Positions 47,041 to 57,355 of a stretch of 64,000 nt of DNA are shown here, in pieces (the stretch's first letter is position 1; each line of letters starts with the position of its first letter). The position numbers and the translations under genes were made by a program. The notes under the pieces are model-generated. The model was not told the origin of the DNA. It saw only the letters and a program-made list of their open reading frames with translations, and did no database searches. This DNA is from Luzula sylvatica (Eukaryota; Streptophyta; Magnoliopsida; Poales; Juncaceae), in assembly GCA_946800325.1 (NCBI GenBank), contig OX326956.1:17202667-17266666 (forward strand), in the 5' to 3' direction.

Positions 47041-50000
47041 ATGAATTCTTCTTCGTACACCGCCACGATTCTCCTACTCCTTTGCGGCTTCGGGGTAGCC
47101 TCTGAGGTGGCCGAATTTAAGTGTAGCGCGACGAAACCTGCCACATGTCAGAGTTTGATTAGCTACGTGTCGACTAACGAGAGCACCTATGCCAACATCA
47201 CTTCCCTTTTTCAAGTTTCCTTCTCGTCCATTCTCGGTGCGAATAACCTCCTCGCTGATAAAACCCCGATAAACAAAAGTGTAAAAGCGGGTTCTATTGT
47301 AAGGATCCCGATTCCATGCAAGTGTTCTCAAGGAATCGGTCGATCTGATAAAATTCCCGTGTACACCGTCAAAGCTGGCGATGGGCTCGATGCCATTGCG
47401 AGATACACGTTCGACCAGTTCGTGAACTATACAGAGATTGCGAGTGCGAATAATATCTCGAATCCGAATCTTATTGAGCTGGGTCAGAAGTTGTGGATAC
47501 CTTTGCCGTGTAATTGTGATGACGTGGAAGGCGATGAGGTTGTACACTTGGCGTACCAGGTGGCGTCTGGTGATACGGTGACTGGTATAGCGACCGAGTT
47601 CGGTACTACCGAATCAACTCTGCTCAAATTGAACGGGATTGCCGATCCGAAGTCGCTTAACGCTGACCAAATCCTTGATGTGCCTCTCAAAGGTATGGAA
47701 TTTGAATACTTTTGAATTTTTATTTTTATTTTGTTATTGTTTTCATTGGTGTTATCCACATAGATTAAGTGTGAATTATTTTAGTTAGATTGAAGATATG
47801 TAGGGATACTTTGTCCTATTTTATTAGAACCAATCATGAAAAGAGAGAGTGATGTTGGTGCGAGAGCTATATTTAAATTGTCAAGGACAATATAATCGAA
47901 CTGAAAATAAATAATACATTGTACATGTTATATTGATTTCAATTAAATAAATTATTTGATTTCCACTATATAATTTAAATAAAATCCAATGAAACAAATT
48001 TGATTTTGAAATGTATTTAATGATGAATTATGTCATAAATATTTCTAGCAGTCACTACTTTTAAATATTACGATGAATATGATAGAAATTTTTATTTTTC
48101 ATGAAATTAAATAAACAATATTTTTGGTCGTTAAAAATTATATTTGTATGGTTGAAATGTTAAATATTTTTGAAAAGATAAACTTGATTATAATTTTGAA
48201 AACTAAATCTCCTAATTCCAAACAAAAAAAATATAATATAAATTTCGTGTTCTTAAATATACATATATATTAGTTACTAGTCATGACTCATACATCACAT
48301 CGTTATATTATTCTGTAGTGGAATTTAGATGATAATATTCCATATGAAACCGCAACTCAGATAGAGACTTGGTGACTTTGAAGTTTGAACGTGGATTTGG
48401 CTTTTTTTTATTATGAATTTGATTTCATCCTCGATTTCCCCTCTGATTGTGGCCTAGAAAAGTCCTTCATAAGAATAGAAAAATAAGAAGTCTCGAGTCA
48501 AACAATGACATTCAAAGTTCAAACTCACATTTTATTCTTTTTGCCTAACAAAAATTAGGAAACAAAAGGGAATTTTACTGGAAAATTTTGAGTCGTATAC
48601 ACCTTTAAAAAATTATTAACAAAAAAACCCAAGTTTCAAACATAATTGCAAATGTAGAGTCCGGATCTTTTAGTTTGCAATAACATCAAGGGAAATTTAC
48701 ATATTTACCCCTTGTTAAATCTAAAATTACATATTTACCCTTCTTAAAATGAAAATATCATATTTACCCTTTGTTAAATCTAAAATATCATATTTCCCCA
48801 AAAATTAAAAACCATCAAATTCCTCCGTTAAATTTAACGGTCAATCTTTAAAATTACTATCTTACCATTTACATAATTACCCTTCTAAAAACCTAAAATA
48901 TCATATTTATCCTTTTAAAAATAAAAATATCATATTTACCCTTTTCAAAACAAAGATATCATATTTACCCTTTCGAAACAAAATATCATATTTACCGTCC
49001 AATTTAAAACAAAAAATAATATAATTTAGTTTCTCTGTTTTCTAAATCCTATTATATTTTTTATAATTTGATTTCCCAATTATAATTTAAATAATATTAC
49101 AGTAATGATATTTTTATTTTGAAAAGGGTGAATATGATAATTTTATTTTTAAAAGAGTAAATATGATATTGAGGTTTTTAGAAAGGCAAATATGTAAAGG
49201 ATAAAATATTTAAAGGTTGGCCGTTAGTTTTAACGGAGAAATTGGACGGTTTTTAATTTTTGGATAAATATGATATTTTAGATTTAACAAAGGGTTAATA
49301 CGATATTTTAATTTTAAGAAGGGTAAATATGTAATTTTAAATTTAACTAGGGGTAAATATGTAAATCCCCCTAACATCAAACATGCCTCGCTCTCTCTCC
49401 GTTTCTCACACTCTGCCTCTCTTAAATTCTCAAATATTTAAAGATATGTATTGTGCCCCCATATTTCATATATAATCATATTTCATATATAATGATTGAC
49501 ATAATTAAATTTATTAATATATAATTAGCAAATAAATAAATTAATAATGAATGTAAATTGGTTTACATATTGTTCATCCTATCTTAATTAATATATGTAT
49601 CGTATTAGATACGATATTTTTATTTGAATCATTGCAACATAGTATGTATATGATAATTTTTTTTAACAAAGTAAAATAACATAATTGTACCGTCAAATTA
49701 ACAAGTAATTATATATATTTTGTACAAGTAAATTATAACAAATCATATTTGTTTATCAAATAATAATTTGTTCACATTATAACTTTTTTGAAAATAATAT
49801 ATAATAATTATTGTTTTAAATAATATTTGTTTTTCAAGATTTATTCAAATGAAATACTACAAATTAAATCAAGATTATAATTTAAAAATACCCATGATTC
49901 AAAAATTAACATATAGTAATTGTTAAAGAAATATATAATATTATTGTCGAGAAATATATATTAATTTTTATCATTATTTTTCCCAACATATTTGTACAAA

Positions 50001-51528
50001 ATAATTTTGAAAAAAATTTGCAATTGTTGTTTAAAAACAAATCTCATTTCCTACCATTTATGGAAAAAGAACACAATACAAATTAAACCATGGGAACGAA
50101 ATTATTTTGTATTGTGTTTTTTGTTCCCACCATATATAACCATTTTGAATAAATCTAGGAAATAAATATTATTTAAAACAATAATTACTATATATTATTT
50201 TCAAACAATGTGAACAAATTAATATCTAATAAAAAATATTTTTTTATTATTTTTTTTTAGAAAAATATAATATTACTTGTTAGTCTGGTAGTACAATTAG
50301 GTTATTTTACTTGGTCAAAAAATATTATCGAGTACATAGTATGCTGCAAGGTTTCAAATGCAAATATCGCATCTAATATGATATGAACGTGTCCGTACGA
50401 AAATATCGAATATTTGCAACATATCATATTAATTAAGATATGATGAATAATAGCATGTAGAACAATTTATATTTATCAATTAATATAAATTATTTGTTAA
50501 TTATATATCACATATTAATAAAATTTAATTATGACAATTATTATATAAAGGATGTTTCGGTCAAATATGGGGGCACCTGCACATCTCTAATATTTGAGAG
50601 AGGGAGTGTGTGAGAAATTGAGAGATAGTGGGAGTCCCAATTTTTTTGTTATTACGTTAGAAACTTAAATTTTTTTAAAGTGTATACTACTCAAAAATTT
50701 ACAATTTTATTTACAAAATTTGTGAACTATTCTGAATATTTTAAAAAATATAGTGTTCGAATACCGGTACCATATCATCGATCATGAAATTAGCTTAGCC
50801 AGCTCTGACAATTGGTATTTTTTTCGCAGCATGCCAATCATCTATTAGCACCAGTTCACCCGATTATGGATTACGCTTATCAAATGCAACCTATGCAGTT
50901 ACTGCCGGTGGTTGCGTCCGTTGCAGCTGCAGTTCACCAGATTATAAGTACGCCCCTCTCTCGATTTATCAAAATCTTGCAATTATTTATTTACGAACAT
51001 AAAATCAACTCTCAATTTGTCAAATTGATGGTTCTTTTTCCTTAACATCATTTAACTTTGTTTTTTTTTAAATAAAGGCGCCTCAATATAAAATTCCTTC
51101 TCCACCCGCTAATTTTAGATCGGTACTTTAATTTGCAGACTAGATTGTAAGATAGACCATTCAAGAAGTATCGGACTTGCTTGTAATGCAGCGACTTGCT
51201 TCGTTGGAACCAACTCAAGTATCGGACTCGGCGGAACATTAACAATTGGTTGCAATTCCACCACGTGTGAATACGCTGGCTACACGAACACTTCGCTTAG
51301 TTCCTTCAACATTCTTACAAATTTCACGGCGGACCCGGATCACTCGCACTGCGTCAGTAAGTACTCCATAAACATTTTATGTTTGATTTATTAATATTAA
51401 CTATGTTGATGAGTTTCATAATAGATAAAACAGGTGGCTCGTCTTGGGGTACAACGCGGACTTCGTCTGATTGGATGAATTTTGCGATCTTCTTGCATAT
51501 GATATTGATATGGGTATGCTTTATGTGA
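47041..51528 (+). CDS. LYM2: LysM-domain GPI-anchored protein, LYM2/CEBiP-like
   Basis: LYM2/CEBiP proteins bind chitin oligomers at the outer face of the plasma membrane and help trigger fungal defence. Four exons join to 363 residues: 47041-47692, 50830-50947, 51139-51356, 51425-51528. Residues 1 to ~24 (MNSSSYTATILLLLCGFGVA) are a signal peptide, which favours this Met over the upstream in-frame Met at 46864. Three LysM-like modules follow, separated by CKC and CNC motifs, with PVYTVKAGDGLDAIARYTF and VHLAYQVASGDTVTGIATEF as the clearest. A Cys-rich region (CVRCSCSS, CKID, CNSTTCEYAGY) precedes a Ser/Thr stretch and a hydrophobic end (FAIFLHMILIWVCFM) with no cytosolic tail, as in GPI anchoring. 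Intron 1 is 3.1 kb and filled with fold-back elements. The LYM2 label rather than LYM1/3 is from overall resemblance. Confidence 0.92.
47693..48680 (+). other. First part of LysM-gene intron 1
   Basis: AT-rich intronic DNA after a GTATGG donor. If the intron is retained, the frame adds GMEFEYF-like residues and stops at 47713-47715. No repeat with clear borders. Confidence 0.5.
48690..49371. mobile_element. MULE-type fold-back MITE (682 bp) in LysM-gene intron 1
   Basis: Almost the whole element is two long inverted arms: left end GGGAAATTTACATATTTACC, right end reverse complemented GGGGGATTTACATATTTACC. The perfect 9-bp duplication TAACATCAA flanks it (48681-48689 and 49372-49380). Arms consist of repeated CATATTTACCCTT-like motifs. 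Confidence 0.92.
49390..50630. mobile_element. Large fold-back element (~1.24 kb) in LysM-gene intron 1
   Basis: Two inverted arms of about 600 bp: the left begins CTCTCTCTCCGTTTCTCACA and the right, reverse complemented, begins CTATCTCTCAATTTCTCACA; matching landmarks (GTGCCCCCATATTT, ATCTTAATTAATAT, AAGTAAAATAAC) run inward in the same order. A second, shorter hairpin (ACACAATACAAATT and AATTATTTTGTATTGTGT region) sits at the centre near 50060-50125. Arms are diverged, so the insertion is old. It lies about 18 bases from the previous MITE. Confidence 0.8.
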
Positions 51529-52070
51529 TCGGATACGCCGAAATTTTTAATATTAGTTCGAATTATTTGTGTTGTATTATTCGCATGATTATTTTTTTAC
51601 AAGAGTGTATGTTGGTTTTTGTTAGTTAATAAAGCATAGATTTTTGTTTTGAGGTTTTGGTGGTTAGTAAACACTTGATGAATTAAACTGTTTGTTTAAT
51701 ACCAGCAAGCACCTTCAATCCAAATAAATTTAAATAGATTGAATTTAAACATGGTAATTTGATTTGATTTTATTAATAACGAACATTTTTTTCTGTACAT
51801 AGTTGATAATAAATATTAATTACCTTAATTATAAAATTAATAAATAAAGTTATATAAAAAATTCTCAGTTCGTTTATAAAAATAAATGAAGATTATTCAA
51901 ACTACATAATATCAAAGTTTTCTATATAACAAAGAATCATCACTAAATTAAAATACATACTACCTATCAAAGAGTTTTTGGAGAAAAAAAAATACATATT
52001 TATGATCCGTAAGAGTACCACTACAAATATTTAACCAAAAGAATTAGTATCCATATTTATCTCCCTACCA
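51529..52070 (+). other. LysM-gene 3' flank
   Basis: T-rich 3' UTR-like DNA passing into AT-rich intergenic DNA. No other feature. Confidence 0.4.
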
Positions 52071-52078
52071 CAAAAATA

Positions 52079-52639
52079 CTATGTTGCACGGATACGGGTA
52101 CGGGTATCGTATCCGATACGATACGGATACGGCGATACGGCAATTTTTGAAAAATCACGGATACGGATACGGCTATATAGTTATTATTTTAATATATTTA
52201 TATTATATATAATAAATAAATAAATAATAAATTAAATAATATTTTTAAATTAAATATCATAACAATAAAAAAAAATCAACATAACAATACAAGTATCATA
52301 AAATTATCTTAAATTATTTTAGAAGTATCCTAAAACTAGTTTTAGAAGTATCCTAGAAGTATCCTAGAAGTATCATATACAAATTATTTAAAAATATTAT
52401 GGGCCAAAACATATATTGGGCCGAAGTATCCTAAATGGAGTATCCCAGCCGTATCCTAAACGTATCCCAGCCGTATCCTGCCGTATCCCCGCCGTATCCG
52501 AAAAAAAATAATATTAAAAAATTCGGATACTCCACGTGGCGTATCCGATACGTATCGCAGCCGTATCGCACCCGTATCCGTATCGGATACCCGTATCCTC
52601 AGGATACTTCGGCATTTTTGGAGTATCCGCGTAACATTG
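52079..52639. mobile_element. hAT-type MITE, CTATGTTGCACGG family
   Basis: Left end CTATGTTGCACGGATAC; right end reverse complemented CAATGTTACGCGGATAC. GGATACG/CGTATCC motifs pack both ends and the core matches the element at 12719. The flanks share only AAAAATA, offset by a base or two, so the target duplication has decayed. Confidence 0.82.
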
Positions 52640-53350
52640 CTGAAAAATATGATTACTACTATTACTATATATTCTAGCAAAAATGCATCGCAAAATTAAA
52701 TGGGTTTATATGTGAAGTGGGGAAAGAAATCAAAATAAAAGGGTCTTTTAAGAAGAGAAGATAAAAAATATTGATTTTTCAAATTATGGAGGAAAAGATC
52801 ATCTGTGACTGTGAGTATAAATAAATCCAATCTAAAATATTTATTAAAGATTTTTTTGTATAAATCGTGAATAACAAACAAATTAAAAAAAACTTTTTTC
52901 ATATTTCTCATTACTTAGATATTACACCAAATATCGAGAGCCCGATTTTTATTGCAAGGTTTGAATTTATTAAAGATTTTTATCGCACAGATTGATTTTT
53001 TTTAAAAAAATGGAAAAATGACACAGTTCAAGAAATTTGTTTAATACCACTTGTAAAATTATACAAAACTAATTACATAAAAGTTCAAAAAAATCAAACC
53101 TCAGAACAAACCACACAATCAACAAATGACATCAAACCTAAGCGCAGCCTAGCTATAACTATCAAAATTATCCAAATTATGATTGTACATAAATATAAGC
53201 ATCAACAGATCAAATGTAAAATAAACGGAGGGAAGAAAAACACATACCTGAACCGAAACAATAAAAATTATTTACGAGGTATCGTCGAAGATCTCTCAAA
53301 ATCGATTATAGCAAAACGTTCTTTACGAGGGATCCATCATATATTAACGA

Positions 53351-53414
53351 CTCCATTTATTGGAAATGGTCCCATTCTCAAAAAACGTTTAGATTGGGAC
53401 CATTTCCAATAAAT
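53351..53414. repeat. Perfect 22-bp inverted repeat
   Basis: Arms beginning CCATTTATTGGAAATGG and ending in its complement surround a loop of about 20 bases. Nearby, GGACAAACACCAAAACCG occurs twice (about 53424 and 53539). Confidence 0.85.
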
Positions 53415-53575
53415 GGAAACATGGACAAACACCAAAACCGGGTGTGACGGTACCAGAAAACGAGATGTCCTCTAAAATTACGTGCATTTGATTGGTTATG
53501 TTTCCTAAATTACGAGGAACCCACCCGGTGCAAATCTGGACAAACACCAAAACCGAAATACACAAATGAATCCAT

Positions 53576-53912
53576 CTTAAATATTGGGATGCTCTATTTT
53601 CTGCGATCATTTGGAACACATGGAAGGAACGCAACGCTCAAATTTTCAACTCCCAGAAAATGACGCCAACGAGTTTCCAAAAAATTCATAAACGCAAGGC
53701 CCGGAACATGGAAACACCACGATTCTTGTTTAAATTCTCATATATGTAATGTTGGCATGTATTTAATGTTGCGTAACGTCCGGAACACGGAAGCATCATC
53801 GGTAATGTTGCCATGTATCAAATATTTGTGAATTCTTGTATTTTTCAACTTTACTGGAGGTATTCTTGCTCCGTTTCAGATATTATTCATAATTGAAATA
53901 AAAAAAAAATTA
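53576..53912 (+). mobile_element. 5'-truncated LINE relic
   Basis: An open stretch reads WDALFSAIIWNTWKERNAQI, the conserved end of LINE ORF2 (compare TIWTIWRERNNRIF-like wording in the intact LINE). It is followed by a non-coding 3' tail ending in poly-A at about 53899-53909. Only the 3' end is left, as is common for abortive LINE insertions. Confidence 0.7.
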
Positions 53913-54262
53913 ATTTTAATGCAAATATAATATTTTTTATTTTGGAATGAAAATAATATTTTCTTGTATTTTTATTAGATATACATGAATTATGTTTTAT
54001 GACAATAAAGAGAATTGTTTTTTTTTTTTTTTAAAAAGTGTAATTGGCAGGTTTCGGGCTCGGGCATACCTTCACAACGAAAATAAAAAAAATCTTAATT
54101 TTAATGCAAACATAATATTTCTCATTTTGGAATGAAAATAGTATTTTTCTTGTTTTTATGAGATACGCATGAGTTATGTTTCATGAAAATAAAGAAAATT
54201 GTTTTTGTAAAAAAATAAAAAAAAAATTGTGATTGGGCGGTTTCGAACTCGAGTGCTCGGTA
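53897..54262. repeat. Tandem duplication of about 183 bp
   Basis: TTAATTTTAATGCAAATATA, TTTTGGAATGAAAATA and GGTTTCGGGCTCGGG of the first copy recur as CTTAATTTTAATGCAAACAT, TTTTGGAATGAAAATA and GGTTTCGAACTCGAG in the second. Each copy ends in a B-box-like sequence in minus orientation. Confidence 0.7.
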
Positions 54263-54301
54263 TCAAGTACACCAATCGTTACCAACTACGCCACATGATC
54301 T
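54225..54301 (-). mobile_element. tRNA-like SINE head (minus strand)
   Basis: On the minus strand: GATCATGTGGCGTAGTTGG (A box), then GAGTTCGAAACCG (B box). It resembles a tRNA in box spacing but the arms do not fold well. Probably the head of a SINE whose body is the duplicated segment to its left. Confidence 0.6.
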
Positions 54302-54740
54302 ATGAACCTCAATTGATTGTTTTATATTAACAGTGGTCAACGCCAGACGCAACAGCCAATCCTAAGCGTTATGTGAATTAATTTATCTGAAGCCTATTTT
54401 GAAAAGAAACTCTGTATTCAATTAATTTATTTAAATGAAAATTAATATATTTAGTTATGTGATTGTGTAGTTTATCTTTGGAGACTTTATATTTTTTTTC
54501 AATACAACCAATATTCAAATCTCGGCTCGGCTTTAGATTTTTTTAACGAATGGAGGATACGACGGCAATTAAAAACAATTATGTGACCTTATTTAAATTC
54601 CCAATTCTTTTTAGTTTTTACTGATTTTTTATATCACTCCAGCAAATCAATGAATTCTAAATCAATTGGTTGGGTGGGATCCAGTGGGGTCGAGTCCTAT
54701 TGGCAATGAATTTTGGGAAATTATATTATCTCTCAAATGT

Positions 54741-54967
54741 CCACCAAAATTTTTCCACAATAATAATTCATAATTAATTCATGAATTAGTATTTTGGATT
54801 AACGATTAATTAATAATTATTTATTTTTAATTACTTCGAATTAATCATCAATTGATATGTACCTTAATTATATATTAAAATTTTAATAATCATGAATTAA
54901 TCATTAATTCAAAATACTAATTCATGGATTAATCATGAATTATTGTTGTGGGAGAATTTTGGTGGAG
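54741..54967. mobile_element. Fold-back MITE upstream of the SSL gene
   Basis: Arms of about 75 bp: left CCACCAAAATTTTTCCACAA, right reverse complemented CCACCAAAATTCTCCCACAA, both continuing into TAATTCATGATTAAT. Target duplications not clear. Confidence 0.65.
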
Positions 54968-55039
54968 GCACAGTAAATGGCCTCGTGACTTTTTTCATCA
55001 CTCCATCAAATTTGGCTTAACTAGAACCATATATTTTAG

Positions 55040-55279
55040 AGGCCATTTATCCTGCCCCCAAAACCCACCACGGGTGTGCCGATATGGGGGGATTGATTCG
55101 TATCTCCAATTCGTGTACCCAAAATTTTATTAACCGATAATTAACTTTGAATTAATCGTTAATTCAAATTTCAATTAACCATCAATTAATTTTTGGGGTG
55201 CAAATTGGGAATGGAAATTCTCCTCAAACCCATATCGGCAAGGCCAAAGTGGGTTTGAGGGGTCAAGTAAAATTACCCT
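55040..55279. mobile_element. MULE-type MITE (240 bp) in the SSL promoter
   Basis: Left end AGGCCATTTATCCTGCCCCC; right end reverse complemented AGGGTAATTTTACTTGACCCC; both arms contain CCAAAACCCACC / TCAAACCCACTT and GCCGATATGGG. The flanks ATATTTTAG (55031-55039) and ATATTTTAA (55280-55288) are an 8-of-9 duplication. It ends 110 bases before the SSL start codon. Confidence 0.8.
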
Positions 55280-55288
55280 ATATTTTAA
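55279..55288 (+). promoter_or_regulatory. TATA-like sequence of the SSL gene, formed at a MITE border
   Basis: TATATTTTAA-like wording about 105 bases before the ATG overlaps the right-hand target duplication of the MITE at 55040. If this is the TATA box, the insertion moved or duplicated the core promoter, since the left duplication carries the same motif. Confidence 0.35.
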
Positions 55289-55389
55289 GGCCCCAGTCAA
55301 CCGTTTTAATCCGATCCATTATTTATGGAGAGTTTAATTATTTCTTCCAATGCTCATTCATATTTACATTTTACACCCCCACAGAAAAA

Positions 55390-56994
55390 ATGGCAGAAAA
55401 CAACCCCTCTTCGCCTTCTCCATCCATGCCCTCAACTCCAACCCTAAAACGCTATTATTATCACACCTTCAATCTCATCATTATAATCCTTGTCCCAGCT
55501 ATTCTCTCGTTATTCCTGTATCAACCGAAAATCTTCGACTTTGATCCCGCACCGCTTCCCCATGACTACTCGTACGGGCCTTCTGTATCTATACCGGAGA
55601 AACACGATTGGATCCTCGAAAAGACGGAACGTATAGGAGAGGGGATTTTGCACGGGCCCGAAGATCTCGCGTACGAATCGGATACTCGGTACTTGTATAC
55701 TGGTTGCCGCGATGGGTGGATCAAGAGAGTTAATTTGGATAGTGATCCAGAGTTTGAGGTGGAAAACTGGGTTCGAACCGGTGAACATGGACGGCCTGCT
55801 GGTCTCGTCTTTGGATTAAACGGCGAGCTCGTTGTCGCCGATGCTTATGAGGTTAGCCTGATTCTTTTCGAGATTTAAATTTTTTAAGAATTATGAGAAA
55901 ATAATATCTAATGCATAAAATTTAGTTAAACTAATTCTAATAAGTTAAATGTTAAAACTTAATGTTATTAAATAAACAGGAGAGAGTAAAATGTTGTTTT
56001 CTTAAAAATGCGTTTTTTTATTATCATTTCTTAATCAAGGCAAGAGATATTTTTTCCATTTCTCAAAATATATTATAAATTATAAATACTGGGTCAAAGT
56101 AAATAACATATAATTAATACTAGAAAAATGACCACTTTTTTGGAACTATTCACAAAATATTATTTAATGTTGACATTGTTGGCTGGCAAGCAGTTAATTG
56201 ATGACGCGAGCAAAAATATTATTTTTCAATGAGTCGGCATTGTTGGGTGGCAAAAAAGTTTAGAATCTTTCAGAAAATATATCCACTTTTTTGGAACTAT
56301 TCACAAAATCATGCATACTTAATACAAAAAAAAAAAAAAAAAATTCCTGAATTCTTTTAAGAAGACGTATTTTTCTAAAACATATTTTTTTTGCAGAAAA
56401 AATATTTTTTCAAAAAAATTGTTCACAATTTTTGTACCAAAACACCATTACTATATGAAAAAGTATTTCCTGAAAAAAATTCTGAAAAAATTGAATTTGG
56501 TTCCTTGATAAAAGTTTCTGGCCTTCTCTTTTCTAGAAAAATAAATTTCTTGAAACAAATTGTGAATTTTTTTTTTTTGAAGTGAAATATAATCCATGAA
56601 ACATAGATATTATTGGTTTCATTTTTTTATTTGTGATACTAATGAGACTTGAATCCTTGATTTTTGGTATCTCGTGTTCAACAATTTACTACTAAACCAA
56701 GAAACCATCGGTAACAAATTCTGAACTTTGATTATAAAACTTCTTAAAGGACTACAGTGACGGATATATTAAGGGTCTAGGGAGGCAGCTGTCCCCCCCC
56801 TAGATTTTTGAGCGGTAGTCAGTGTTCTGGAAATCGGCCTTGGCGGCCGATTAATCACCGATTAATCGGTAGTCGAGGGTCCGCCGTCGAGATAAACCCT
56901 TGGCGTTTTGTGCTTGGCGGATTTCCGCCAAGCGGCCGCCAAGGGTCCGCCAAGACCGCCAAGGGTCCGCCGAGCCGATTTTTAGATGTGTACA

Positions 56995-57031
<37 letters not shown>

Positions 57032-57263
57032 TTTTTGAATTGCCAACGGGTCCATAGTCTAGTTGGTTGAATGTGAAGCACAAAAAATCATATATTATGA
57101 GAGGTTGTGGGATACTATTCAAAATAATGATCGTTTTTGTTATGGATTGCCAATGGATTTTCATTGACATCAAAAAAATTAGACATCAATAATGAAAACG
57201 ATCATTTGTCGGATACTATTCAAAAAATATATATTTGGACTAAATTTTTTCATATTTTTCATA

Positions 57264-57355
<92 letters not shown>

